NCBI GenBank assembly: GCA_902490305.1
Contig: CABUDI010000025.1
Location: 1-23,804, forward strand
Source: an uncultured Collinsella sp.
GTDB taxonomy: Bacteria > Actinomycetota > Coriobacteriia > Coriobacteriales > Coriobacteriaceae
Direction: 5' to 3'
DNA: 23,804 nt
This document shows, one piece after another, positions 1-7,672 of this stretch. A program made the position numbers and the translations under genes. The notes under the pieces were generated by a model. It did not search any database. It saw only the letters and a program-made list of their open reading frames with translations, and had not been told where the DNA came from. Within the stretch, counting starts at the first letter, position 1, and each line of letters opens with the position of its first letter.

Positions 1-332
1 CATTACAGTCTGAAATAGGCCATCGATAAATTTCGATGGCGAGCATTCGGCGCATTGCCTACGATACGGGCAAGCCCCGAGGGGCCGCCGATCGGGCACC
101 TCCGGATGGCCGTCTGCCCCTGCCCCGTAGAGGGCCCGGGGGGTGTTGCCACCGGGGGCGCTCGCCGCTCCGGACGACTGATAGGAAACTGCCGGGCGCA
201 AGCGCCACGGCCAGGTAATGTGGGTGTCGCGGGGAGGGGTTCCGATCGGCCTACCGATTGGAGGATACCACCGTGGCACCAATTAGAATGCCGGAAGCCG
301 TCATCGGGCTCGATGTCGGGAAATCGTCCCAC
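1..332 (+). repeat. Tandem direct repeat, copy 1 (331-bp period)
   Basis: This stretch is identical by eye to 332-663. It contains the whole visible non-coding left region of the IS110 element plus the first ~20 codons of the transposase. The identity starts at the first base of the window, so the true left boundary, and any further copies, cannot be seen. Confidence 0.95.
14..229 (+). ncRNA. Candidate IS110 bridge RNA, copy 1
   Basis: IS110 elements of this layout are known to express a bridge RNA from the non-coding region 5' of the transposase. This stretch opens with a perfect 7-bp hairpin (arms 20-26 and 33-39, six-base loop). GC-rich segments that could form two internal loops follow. 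ATAGGAA at 181-187 also occurs in the right end of the element. The RNA ends are guesses based on the roughly 180-nt length of the characterised IS621 RNA. Confidence 0.45.
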
Positions 333-344
333 ATTACAGTCTGA
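273..344 (+). pseudogene. Truncated IS110 transposase start (copy 1)
   Basis: The GTG start and preceding GGAGG of the transposase are duplicated here. After about 20 codons the repeat junction is crossed at 332 and the frame reads three more codons (Ile-Thr-Val) into the next repeat unit, then meets TGA at 342-344. The product would be a 23-residue peptide holding only the first RuvC-like strand with its Asp. It is a by-product of the duplication and not a functional gene. Confidence 0.8.
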
Positions 345-663
345 AATAGGCCATCGATAAATTTCGATGGCGAGCATTCGGCGCATTGCCTACGATACGG
401 GCAAGCCCCGAGGGGCCGCCGATCGGGCACCTCCGGATGGCCGTCTGCCCCTGCCCCGTAGAGGGCCCGGGGGGTGTTGCCACCGGGGGCGCTCGCCGCT
501 CCGGACGACTGATAGGAAACTGCCGGGCGCAAGCGCCACGGCCAGGTAATGTGGGTGTCGCGGGGAGGGGTTCCGATCGGCCTACCGATTGGAGGATACC
601 ACCGTGGCACCAATTAGAATGCCGGAAGCCGTCATCGGGCTCGATGTCGGGAAATCGTCCCAC
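332..663 (+). repeat. Tandem direct repeat, copy 2 (331-bp period)
   Basis: This is the second copy of the 331-bp unit. Copy 1 jumps back to the start of the unit after its transposase codons, whereas copy 2 reads on into the intact transposase. The two sequences diverge at 333 versus 664. Confidence 0.95.
345..560 (+). ncRNA. Candidate IS110 bridge RNA, copy 2, next to the intact transposase
   Basis: This is the same sequence as copy 1, now directly upstream of the full transposase. The 5' hairpin arms are 351-357 and 364-370. GC-rich, self-complementary segments follow at about 400-510. ATAGGAA at 512-518 matches 1862-1868 in the element's right end, as expected for a donor-binding loop. 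The call rests on position, the hairpin and this short match. No fold was computed and the target guide was not identified. Confidence 0.5.
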
Positions 664-1761
664 TGGGCATGCGTCGCGACTCGAGATGGCGAGGTGCTGT
701 TGAGCACCCCCGTCGCGAACAGGGAGGACGACCTGGACTCGCTGTTCGGCCGCTTCCCCGATGCGCTCGTGGTCGTCGACCAGTCGCGCAACATAGGCGC
801 CCTCGCGCTCGCCCGCGCCAGGGCGGCCGGGATGTCGGCGGCGTACCTGCCGGGACTCGCGGCGCACGGGGCCGCCAGGCTCTTCGCCGGCGACGCCAAG
901 ACCGACGAGCGAGACGCGATGGTCATCGCGAAGACGGCGCTTGGCATCCCCGACGCGCTCCTGCCGGTCGGAGACCCAGGTCCGACGATTGCGGCGGCGA
1001 GGGCGCTGGCCGCCCAGAGGAACTTCCTGACCTGCGAGAACACTAGGAATAAGAACCGGCTGCGCAGCATCCTGCTGGAATCGTGCCCCGCCTTCGAGGC
1101 GCTGGTCGACCTGTCCGACGGGCCCCAGCTGAGGCTCATGGCATCCCTCGGCGGGGCCTGGTCGGTAGCCGACGCCGGGACCCGCAGGGCGGCGGCGCTC
1201 ACGCGTGGGGCGGCGCGCGGTAAGATCGAGGCCCTCGTCCGCTCGACAACCTCCTCGACAAGGCCGGATGCGTCGGTCGTCGCCGCCGAGGACCGGGCGG
1301 TGAAACTGCTCGCGCGCAGGATATCCGAGAACTCGGCGGAGATCGAGGCGATCACGGCGGAGATCTCCGCCCTGCTCGAGGGCGACGATACCTACCGATG
1401 CCTCCTGACGGTGCCGGGCATCGGGCCCAAAACCGCTTCCGAGCTTGCAATCTCCATCGACATCGAAGACTTCCCCAGTCACGACAGGCTCGCGTCGTAC
1501 TGCGGCTTGGCGCCGCGCAACCGCCAGTCGGGAACCTCGATCTCCTCGGTGACGGCATCGCGCCAAGGCAACAAGAGGCTGAAGAACCTGCTCATATTCT
1601 CATGTAACTGCCTTACCCGGACAGAGGGGAGATGGGGCGACTACTACACCAGGTGCCGGGAGCGGGGCATGTCGCACGGCAAGGCGCTCAAGGCGCTGGC
1701 GCGAAAGAGACTGAAGGTCATCTACGCGGTAATGCGAGACAGGGTGCCTTACGCAGCCTAG
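604..1761 (+). CDS. IS110-family transposase (DEDD / Tnp_20), bridge-RNA-guided type
   Basis: This is the recombinase of the IS110 element, 385 aa. The N-terminal RuvC-like DEDD domain covers about residues 8-155. Candidate acidic residues are D14 (GLDVGKSSH), D59 (VVVDQ, where many relatives have Glu) and the pair D101/D104 in KTDERDA. A helical linker follows. The C-terminal Tnp_20 domain has an HhH-like PGIGPKTA at about 271-278, GLAPRNRQSGTS at 301-312 with the likely nucleophile S309, and RQGNKRLKN. In the family, both domains and a bridge RNA assemble to join donor and target DNA. I chose GTG at 604 because GGAGG at 591-595 sits 8 nt upstream; a TTG at 589 would overlap that site. The length is normal and the frame intact, so the enzyme may be active. 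Confidence 0.92.
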   Translation: MAPIRMPEAVIGLDVGKSSHWACVATRDGEVLLSTPVANREDDLDSLFGRFPDALVVVDQSRNIGALALARARAAGMSAAYLPGLAAHGAARLFAGDAKTDERDAMVIAKTALGIPDALLPVGDPGPTIAAARALAAQRNFLTCENTRNKNRLRSILLESCPAFEALVDLSDGPQLRLMASLGGAWSVADAGTRRAAALTRGAARGKIEALVRSTTSSTRPDASVVAAEDRAVKLLARRISENSAEIEAITAEISALLEGDDTYRCLLTVPGIGPKTASELAISIDIEDFPSHDRLASYCGLAPRNRQSGTSISSVTASRQGNKRLKNLLIFSCNCLTRTEGRWGDYYTRCRERGMSHGKALKALARKRLKVIYAVMRDRVPYAA

Positions 1762-1850
1762 CCGAAACGCACCGAGCAGACTGAAGCCCACCGGCCTAAT
1801 GGCTTGGCGTCAGCATGCCGCGATTCGGTCGCACGGAGAGCATTTCCCAG

Positions 1851-1880
1851 TTGACAAAACTATAGGAACACCCCCCATGA
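1851..1880 (+). other. Probable right end of the IS110 element
   Basis: TTGACA at 1851-1856 is a perfect sigma-70 -35 hexamer pointing outward, with ATAGGAA at 1862-1868 and a C-run after it. In circular IS110 intermediates the right end is known to supply a -35 box to the joined left end. TACAGT at 335-340, at the start of the repeat unit, could act as a -10. The core dinucleotide cannot be identified without an empty site. Confidence 0.5.
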
Positions 1881-1892
1881 GTCGGGATTTGG

Positions 1893-4028
1893 CTAATGGA
1901 TAAGCTTAAAGTCCAAGTGCCCACGCGTGGTATTGACGCGCGAGACCTCGATAATCACGCGCTGCCCCAGCTCGTAACGGGTGCCCGTGTCGGCACCTGT
2001 GAGCGTGAGCGCGTCCTCGTCGAACTCGAACCACTCGTTGCCCAGACTCTTGATCGAAACCAAGCCTTCGACCTGCGTTAGGTCCAAGCGCACAAAAAGG
2101 CCCATGCTGCTAACCCACGAGACGGTTCCGGCATAGCGCTCGCCCAGACGGTCCTCATAGTACTGGGCAATCTTGATCTTTTGCGTCGCATGGCTGGCGG
2201 CATCTGCCGCGCGCTCGGCATCGCTGCATGCGCGGCAGATCTGCGGCAGAATGCGCGGCAGCGACTCGCGCCCCTTGCCGATCAGCCGCGGCGTACGGAC
2301 CAAGGCGTCCTTGCCGCCGAGCCGCTCATAGGCCAACTGCAGTTTGAGCACGCGGTGCACCACCAGGTCGGGATAGCGACGGATGGGACTCGTGAAGTGG
2401 CAATAGCACGGCGCGGCAAGCGCAAAGTGGCCCTCGTTGCGTGGCTTGTACAGCGCGCGCTGCATACTGCGCAAGAGCAACGTGTTGACGAGCGGAGCGT
2501 TAGCCGTGCCGGCCGCGGCGTCAACCGCAGCCTGCAGCTCATCGGGGCTCCCCAGGGCAATACCAGCCGCACGGCGATCGTCGATGATGCCTAGCTGCGC
2601 CAGCGCAACGGCGGCACCGTGCAGGCTATCGGGGCTCGGATCCTCATGCACGCGATAGCAGGCCTCGATATCACGGTCTGCCAGCCACTCTGCAACGCAC
2701 TCGTTGGCGAGCAGCATGGCTTCCTCGATAAGCGACGTGGCACACGAACGCTCACGCGCCACAATCTGCACGGGCACTCCGTCCTCATCCAATAGAGCGC
2801 GAATCTCGGCCGTGTCAAAATCGACTGAGCCGCGGGCGCGACGAATACGACGGCGAAGTTCGGCGAGTTCGTTAGCGGCGACAAGGAAATCGCCGAGGTC
2901 GATGTTGTAGCCGCGGGCGGCCTCCTCGCACGCAAGACCGCGCTCAAGCGCTTCCTCGCGCAAGGCCTCAGCAGCCTCAACATCCTCAGCCGCGCCCTCC
3001 AGCACCGAATACTCAACCGCACCGGCACGCACCAGCAGCGCCTCGGCGCCGTCATAGTCCATACGCACACGCGAGCGAATCACGCTGGGATACGGATCGT
3101 AATGCCGCACGCGACCCTGCTCATCGAGCTCGATATCGACGGTAAACGCAAGACGGTCCTCGTCAGGGCGAAGCGAGCACAGGTCACAGGACAGGCGTTC
3201 GGGCAGCATGGGAAGCACGCGATCGGCCAGATACACCGATGTCGTGCGATGGCGAGCCTCAAGATCGATATGCCCGTCCCAAGCCACATAGTGTGAAACG
3301 TCGGCGATATGCACACCCAGCTTATAGCCGCCCTCGGGCGTGCGCTCCAGCGAAATGGCATCGTCAAAGTCGCGCGCGTCGACCGGGTCGATCGTGATGA
3401 CAAAGCGGTCGCGCAGATCGCGGCGGAGCGGGTCCTTAAGCGCCGCGGACACATCGAGCGAAAGCCCCTCGGCCTCGTCTAGCGCAGCCTCGGGATAGCT
3501 ATCGGTATAGCCGTAACGCGCCATCACATATTGAACGCCCAAATCGGGCGCGTCATCTCCGCCAATGCGGCGTTCGATCGTCACAGTGCCCGATTCCAGG
3601 CGCGTCGGGTAGGTCAAAATGCGCGCGACAACAGCATCACCCGGGTGGACACCCAGACGAACCGCCGAGGTGTCCTCGGGCAAAATGAAGAAGTCGGCCT
3701 TCAGGCGCGAATCGAGCGGCTCAATCACACCGAGCGGACCGGCGGTCTGGTACGTGCCCACCACGCTTATAGCTGCGCGCTCAACCACGCCCTCGATCAC
3801 GGCGCGACGCTCGCCATGCGGGCTGTTCTTAATGCTCACGGCAACGGTATCGCCGTCCATGATCTCACGCTTGCCGCGGCCCATGACCTTGTAGTCGCCA
3901 TTCTCGGTTATGACATAGGCACTGTGCTCATGGAGCTGCACGCGCCCGGTCAGGCTCGGACGGCGTTCGCTGCGCACCGGCCCGCGCTTATTGCGAGCTC
4001 CACGCTTATGCTTGTTATTGCGCCCCAT
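1893..4028 (-). CDS. rnr: Ribonuclease R (RNB-family 3'-5' exoribonuclease)
   Basis: This enzyme degrades structured RNA processively from the 3' end and works with tmRNA in clearing defective mRNA. The 711-aa protein begins with a basic tail (residues 1-25), followed by cold-shock-type OB folds (about 26-150). The RNB catalytic domain carries DPVDARDFDDA at 214-224, whose Asp residues bind magnesium. A C-terminal S1 domain (about 630-711) includes the GTVSWVSSMGLFVRL segment. It is shorter than the ~810-aa enterobacterial enzyme and lacks a long basic C-terminal tail. The start is ATG with AGGAGG 5 nt upstream. It follows ftsX, but a terminator lies between them. The IS110 right end is only ~13-40 bp beyond the stop codon, so the last codons could be altered. 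smpB, which often neighbours rnr, is not in the window. Confidence 0.95.
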   Translation of the reverse strand: MGRNNKHKRGARNKRGPVRSERRPSLTGRVQLHEHSAYVITENGDYKVMGRGKREIMDGDTVAVSIKNSPHGERRAVIEGVVERAAISVVGTYQTAGPLGVIEPLDSRLKADFFILPEDTSAVRLGVHPGDAVVARILTYPTRLESGTVTIERRIGGDDAPDLGVQYVMARYGYTDSYPEAALDEAEGLSLDVSAALKDPLRRDLRDRFVITIDPVDARDFDDAISLERTPEGGYKLGVHIADVSHYVAWDGHIDLEARHRTTSVYLADRVLPMLPERLSCDLCSLRPDEDRLAFTVDIELDEQGRVRHYDPYPSVIRSRVRMDYDGAEALLVRAGAVEYSVLEGAAEDVEAAEALREEALERGLACEEAARGYNIDLGDFLVAANELAELRRRIRRARGSVDFDTAEIRALLDEDGVPVQIVARERSCATSLIEEAMLLANECVAEWLADRDIEACYRVHEDPSPDSLHGAAVALAQLGIIDDRRAAGIALGSPDELQAAVDAAAGTANAPLVNTLLLRSMQRALYKPRNEGHFALAAPCYCHFTSPIRRYPDLVVHRVLKLQLAYERLGGKDALVRTPRLIGKGRESLPRILPQICRACSDAERAADAASHATQKIKIAQYYEDRLGERYAGTVSWVSSMGLFVRLDLTQVEGLVSIKSLGNEWFEFDEDALTLTGADTGTRYELGQRVIIEVSRVNTTRGHLDFKLIH

Positions 4029-4092
4029 GGCGCCTCCTAACTATCGATTGCCGTTTACATCCCAAGAGTCTACCCAAATGATCCCTAGCGGA

Positions 4093-4127
4093 CAAAAAAC
4101 GGGCCGCCCCATAAGAGACGACCCGTT
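4093..4127 (-). terminator. Rho-independent terminator after ftsX
   Basis: Read on the minus strand, AACGGGTCGTC pairs with the inverted GGGCGGCCCGTT (about 11 pairs, including G-U). A run of six T follows. It lies about 25 nt after the ftsX stop and separates ftsEX from rnr. Confidence 0.88.
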
Positions 4128-4151
4128 GGAAGGGATGAATTCCAGGCATGC

Positions 4152-5072
4152 CTACACGCGCAGGTAGCGACGCATGGCGATGGCAGAACCAAAGAGGCCG
4201 ATAATCACGCCGACCAGAATCAGCGCAGCATAGGTCACCAAGTAGTACTGCATCGGCAGGGCAAACGACATCCAGCCGATGCTCTCCTGCAGACGCGGAA
4301 TCATCAGATTGCGCAGCAGCTCCAGAACGCCGATGGAAAGCAGCGAGCCCAAAATGGCCTGCAGTACGCCCTCGGTGATAAACGGGCCGCGAATGAAGCC
4401 GTTGCTGGCACCGACCAGACGCATAATCGCAATCTCACGACGACGCGCCGTAATGGACAGGCGAATCGTGTTGTTGATAAAGATGAATGCGATAAAGGTC
4501 AGAAGGCCAACGAGCACCACGGCGGCGATGCGGATGTAGTTGGTCACCTGGAACAGGCGGCTCACTTCCTCCTGGCCGTACAGCACGCTCGCGTTGACGT
4601 CGCCGTCATCCGCGATCTTCTGGAAATCGGCATCCTTCTTGAGCTTCTCTGCCGTGCTCTCGACCTTGGACGGATCGTCCATCTCAATAGCGAAGGAAGC
4701 CGGCAGCGGGTTCTGGCCATCGAGCGCGCTCATGGTGGCGTCGGCGTTGCCCGACATCTTGCTCGTATACTCGGCCAGCGCGTCGTCCTTGTCCTTATAG
4801 GTCACGGACTTGACGTTATTCCACGTCTTAAGTTCGGCCTCAAAAGCCTGAACATCGGCCTGATCGGCGTCATCACTAATGAACGCGTTGATGACAACCT
4901 GATCCTCGACGGTGCCGATCACGGAGTTCAGCATCGCGGAGCCCATGATGAACAGGCCGATGATAAACAGCGAAAGGAAGATCGTGATGACGGCGCCGAG
5001 CGAGGTAGTCCAGTTACGGAAGAAGTGGCTGATTGCCTCTTTGAAGGAGTAGCCCACGTTAGTTGGTGCCAT
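4152..5072 (-). CDS. ftsX: Cell division protein FtsX (permease-like subunit of FtsEX)
   Basis: FtsX is the integral-membrane partner of FtsE. FtsEX signals ATP hydrolysis across the membrane to peptidoglycan hydrolases or their adaptors at the division site. The protein has 306 aa. The first membrane helix is at about 23-47 and an extracellular domain at about 50-175. Three further helices follow at about 178-200, 232-255 and 276-298. The cytoplasmic RRREIAIMRLVGAS segment at 210-223 is characteristic of FtsX. The start overlaps the 3' end of ftsE by 14 bp and has GGGGAGG about 12 nt upstream inside ftsE, so the pair should be translationally coupled. A terminator follows. Confidence 0.95.
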   Translation of the reverse strand: MAPTNVGYSFKEAISHFFRNWTTSLGAVITIFLSLFIIGLFIMGSAMLNSVIGTVEDQVVINAFISDDADQADVQAFEAELKTWNNVKSVTYKDKDDALAEYTSKMSGNADATMSALDGQNPLPASFAIEMDDPSKVESTAEKLKKDADFQKIADDGDVNASVLYGQEEVSRLFQVTNYIRIAAVVLVGLLTFIAFIFINNTIRLSITARRREIAIMRLVGASNGFIRGPFITEGVLQAILGSLLSIGVLELLRNLMIPRLQESIGWMSFALPMQYYLVTYAALILVGVIIGLFGSAIAMRRYLRV

Positions 5073-6279
5073 AGTTGCCGTAACCTCCCCTCTCCTGGTC
5101 GCGGATAACGTGGCCGCCCTCGAGGGCGATCACGCGACGGTGCATGCTATCGACCATCTCGCGGTCGTGCGTGGCGACGATCACGGTGGTGCCGGTGCGG
5201 TTAATACGCTCGAGCAGCTTCATGATGCCCAGTGAGATCGCCGGGTCGAGGTTGCCCGTCGGCTCGTCGCAGATCAGCAGCGGCGGACGGTTGACCATAG
5301 CGCGGGCGACGGCAACGCGCTGCTGCTCGCCACCGGAAAGCTGGTCGGGCAGCGAGTCCATCTGATCGGCCAGACCGACCAGACGCAGCACCTCGGGCAC
5401 CTGGCTGCGAATGACGCCCTTGGGCTTGCCGATGCACTGAAGGGCAAACGCCACGTTTTCGTAGGCGGTCTTTTGCGGCAGAAGCTTAAAGTCCTGGAAC
5501 ACTGCGCCGATCTGGCGGCGCAGGAACGGAACCTTGCGGTTCTTGATCTTCATGAGGTCCTGACCGGCAACCAGGATACGGCCGCTCGTCGGCTTAACGT
5601 CGCGGTTGAGCGTCGACAGCAGCGTGGTCTTACCCGAACCGGAGTGACCGACCAGGAAGACGAACTCGCCCGGATAGATCTCGATGTTGATGTCGTCGAG
5701 TGCAGGCTTGTTGGGCTGTGCCGGATAGATCTTGGTGACATGCTCCATAAGGATAACGGGCTCGACACCGGCCTGCTTGGCCATCTTCTTGCGGCTGGCC
5801 TGCGGATCGATGGGCGCAAACACCGACGTAAAATCGGGGTTGTTGAGCGCGTTATCGAGGCTTGCGACCTCGGCTGCCTGATCGCTCTCGACCACCGGGG
5901 CAGCAGGCTGCGTGGGGTCGGGAATAGCGGCAAAGAGACCGGACTGCGCAGGCTGAGGAGCCGGCGTCGCAGGGGCCAAGGGGTCGGGAATGCCGGCCAT
6001 GGTAGGCTGCGGCGTGGCGGCACCAGCCTGAGGCTGCTCCACGCGAGCGGTCACGGCCTGAACGGGCTCAAAACCCGCCGTGCCGGAAAGCGCGACATCG
6101 CTGGTTGGATTGTAGGCAAAGGGATCGGATGCCGGCTGTGCCTGATCTGCCGGCTGAGCGGGGGCCTGAGCAACAGGCTGGCCCTCTGAATCCGGAGTGG
6201 CGAAACGACTGCCCTGGACGCCTGCCTGCGTCTTGGGGGCATCATCGCCCGCACCGGAGGTACGGAAGTGGTTACCCAC
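5059..6279 (-). CDS. ftsE: FtsE, ABC ATPase of FtsEX, with a ~170-residue N-terminal extension
   Basis: This is the cytoplasmic ATPase of the FtsEX complex. The ATPase domain spans about residues 175-395 and is complete. It has Walker A GHSGSGKTT (211-219), the signature LSGGEQQ (314-320), Walker B LLICDEP (334-340) and the switch His in ATHD (371). Typical FtsE proteins are about 220-230 aa, but this one is 406 aa. Residues 1-165 are low-complexity, rich in Pro, Ala and Gln, and repeat IPDP (97-100 and 119-122). No membrane helix or known domain is visible there. The start is GTG with AAGGAG 5 nt upstream. The internal M166 could yield a normal-sized FtsE but has no convincing ribosome-binding site. 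It overlaps ftsX. Confidence 0.93.
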   Translation of the reverse strand: MGNHFRTSGAGDDAPKTQAGVQGSRFATPDSEGQPVAQAPAQPADQAQPASDPFAYNPTSDVALSGTAGFEPVQAVTARVEQPQAGAATPQPTMAGIPDPLAPATPAPQPAQSGLFAAIPDPTQPAAPVVESDQAAEVASLDNALNNPDFTSVFAPIDPQASRKKMAKQAGVEPVILMEHVTKIYPAQPNKPALDDINIEIYPGEFVFLVGHSGSGKTTLLSTLNRDVKPTSGRILVAGQDLMKIKNRKVPFLRRQIGAVFQDFKLLPQKTAYENVAFALQCIGKPKGVIRSQVPEVLRLVGLADQMDSLPDQLSGGEQQRVAVARAMVNRPPLLICDEPTGNLDPAISLGIMKLLERINRTGTTVIVATHDREMVDSMHRRVIALEGGHVIRDQERGGYGNYGTN

Positions 6280-6382
6280 TGGTGCTCCTTATCGTCGTGC
6301 GTTTAAACTACATGAGCGCCTTGTATTTTAGCAGCATTAGCTTTGCTGCACATAAGAAGCATGGCCGTGTTTGGGTCCCTCC

Positions 6383-6505
6383 GGCCGGACACAGGGTTAC
6401 TTTCCAAATCGTCCTCGGACATGTCGGAGCCTCCGCTGCGCACTGCGTGCGGCGGGGGCTCCTCCGTCCTGCGGAAAGATTTGGAAAGTAGCCCTGTGTC
6501 CGGCC
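6383..6505. repeat. Long imperfect palindrome, REP/MITE-like
   Basis: The 28-base arms 6383-6410 and 6478-6505 are inverted copies with a single mismatch. An inner arm pair (about 6426-6441 and 6447-6462) pairs almost completely if G-U is allowed, leaving an apical loop of about five bases. The whole forms one ~123-nt stem-loop with an internal bulge. It has no T-run and is not a simple terminator. Repetitive extragenic palindromes or non-autonomous elements look like this, but copy number cannot be judged here. Confidence 0.8.
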
Positions 6506-6648
6506 TGCGACTACTAGGGGGCCGACGCACCAGCTTGAGATGCCGTGAACACAAAGTTGGGAGGGTCTGAATTGCACTTTGCTGGTCTGGGCCCGTTTCC
6601 CGGAGAAAGCCCTTGCTTGGTGCGGGCCTAATTTGTTTGTTGCCGACA

Positions 6649-6685
6649 AAAACAGGGGCGTCCTCTTTGAGGACGCCCCTGTTTT
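6649..6685 (-). terminator. Rho-independent terminator of the transketolase operon
   Basis: A perfect 17-bp stem (6649-6665 with 6669-6685) carries a three-base loop. On the minus strand the stem ends in a T-run. It lies about 45 nt after the stop of the C-terminal transketolase gene. Confidence 0.92.
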
Positions 6686-6729
6686 GGATTGCATACGGTT
6701 GCTGAGGCGATACTTTGCCTCGTCTTGCC

Positions 6730-7671
6730 TTATGCCAAGAACTCCTTGGTGGTCGCCACGATGTTGGCGGCGTCCAGGCCATACTTGTGCAAGAGCTCGG
6801 CGCCCGGGCCAGACTCACCGAAGGTGTCGTTGACACCGATCTTCTTGAGCGGCGTCGGGCACTGCTCGCACAGGACGTCGGCAACGGCGCTGCCCAGGCC
6901 GCCGATCACGGAGTGCTCCTCGACGGTCACGACGTGGCCGGTCTTGGTGGCGCTCTTGACGATCAGGTCGGCGTCGATGGGCTTGATGGTGTGCATGTTG
7001 ATGACCTCGGCGTCGATGCCCTCGGCAGCGAGCTGCTCGGCGGCCTCGAGAGCCTCGCCGACCATCAGGCCGCAGGCGATGATGGTCACATCGGCGCCCT
7101 CGCGCATGACAATGCCCTTACCCAACTCGAACTTGTAGGTCTCGGGATCGTTGATAACCGGCGAGGCCAGACGGGCAAAGCGCATGTACACCGGACCGTC
7201 GCACTCGTAGGCGGCGCGCGTTACGGCGCGGGCCTCGACGTCGTCGGCAGGAACGATCACGGTCATGCCGGGGATGACACGCATCAGGGCGATATCCTCG
7301 CAGCACTGGTGCGTGGCGCCATCCTCGCCCACCGAGATACCGGCATGCGTGGCACCGATCTTAACGTTGAGGTGCGGGTAGCCGATGGAGTTGCGGACCT
7401 GCTCAAAGGCGCGACCGGCAGCGAACATGGCAAAGGTGCTCGCGAAGGCAACGCGGCCGGTGGTCGCGATACCGGCGGCGACGCCCATCAGGTTGCTCTC
7501 GGCGATGCCCACATCGAAGAAGCGGTCGGGGCAGGCTGCCTTGAACTTGCCGGTCTGCGTGGCGGCAGCCAGGTCGGCGTCGAGGACCACAAAGTCATCG
7601 TGCTCGTTGGCGAGCTCGACGAGGGCCTCGCCGTAGCTTACGCGCGTGGCGATTTTCTTGACGTCTGCCAT
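6730..7671 (-). CDS. Transketolase, C-terminal subunit
   Basis: This is the second half of a split transketolase, 313 aa. The pyrimidine-binding domain comes first and the transketolase C-terminal domain follows. Recognisable segments are the FAMFAAGRAFEQVRNSIGY stretch, the IGATHAGISVGEDGATHQ motif and VIVPADDVEA. With the N-terminal subunit it would form a thiamine-diphosphate enzyme moving two-carbon ketol units in the non-oxidative pentose phosphate pathway. The frame opens further upstream, but the ATG at 7671 (MADVKK) is preferred because it lies 1 nt after the upstream stop and has GGAG within the upstream gene. Two-gene transketolases are common in anaerobic Gram-positive bacteria. 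Exact sugar specificity cannot be read from sequence. Confidence 0.92.
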   Translation of the reverse strand: MADVKKIATRVSYGEALVELANEHDDFVVLDADLAAATQTGKFKAACPDRFFDVGIAESNLMGVAAGIATTGRVAFASTFAMFAAGRAFEQVRNSIGYPHLNVKIGATHAGISVGEDGATHQCCEDIALMRVIPGMTVIVPADDVEARAVTRAAYECDGPVYMRFARLASPVINDPETYKFELGKGIVMREGADVTIIACGLMVGEALEAAEQLAAEGIDAEVINMHTIKPIDADLIVKSATKTGHVVTVEEHSVIGGLGSAVADVLCEQCPTPLKKIGVNDTFGESGPGAELLHKYGLDAANIVATTKEFLA

Positions 7672-7672
7672 C

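Larger units (their letters stand above)
1..1880 (+). mobile_element. IS110-family insertion sequence with duplicated left part
   Basis: The element consists of a non-coding left region, one transposase gene at 604-1761 and a short right region. The transposase has the DEDD-type N-terminal and Tnp_20-type C-terminal architecture of IS110. Positions 1-332 are repeated at 332-663 with a period of 331, so the left end is present twice and may extend beyond the window. The right end is placed near 1851-1880, where TTGACA is followed by an ATAGGAA-containing stretch. IS110 elements usually lack terminal inverted repeats, so neither boundary can be fixed from one copy. The right end lies within about 20 bp of the rnr stop codon. 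Confidence 0.85.
6280..6729. other. 450-bp intergenic region with long palindrome and terminator
   Basis: No credible gene was found. The region holds the upstream sequence of ftsE (including a small GCAGCA/TGCTGC hairpin at 6331-6349), the long palindrome at 6383-6505 and the transketolase terminator at 6649-6685. The overlapping short reading frames mirror each other because of the palindrome and are not taken as genes. The stretch at 6510-6645 shows nothing recognisable beyond a weak GGCCCG/CGGGCC pairing. Confidence 0.7.

Noticed and set aside
334..1566. A 410-codon open frame on the minus strand over the IS110 transposase
   Set aside because: It is rich in Arg, Gly and Pro and crosses the repeat junction. 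The plus-strand transposase explains the sequence fully.
1..1880. Insertion of one IS110 copy into another copy of itself as the cause of the repeat
   Set aside because: After the right end the sequence is rnr, not the remainder of an interrupted transposase. A tandem duplication, or an assembly effect, explains the data more simply.
5770..5785. Internal ATG of ftsE (residue 166) as the true start
   Set aside because: No well-placed ribosome-binding site precedes it, whereas the GTG at 6279 has AAGGAG at 5-nt spacing and the extension keeps an open, coding-like frame.
5473..6189. A 238-codon plus-strand frame opposite ftsE
   Set aside because: It is a shadow of the ftsE coding strand, with no ribosome-binding site or recognisable domain.
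6303..6884. Short overlapping frames on both strands between ftsE and the transketolase genes
   Set aside because: Parts of them mirror each other because they lie in the long palindrome. They have no coding-like composition, and some run into the transketolase gene.
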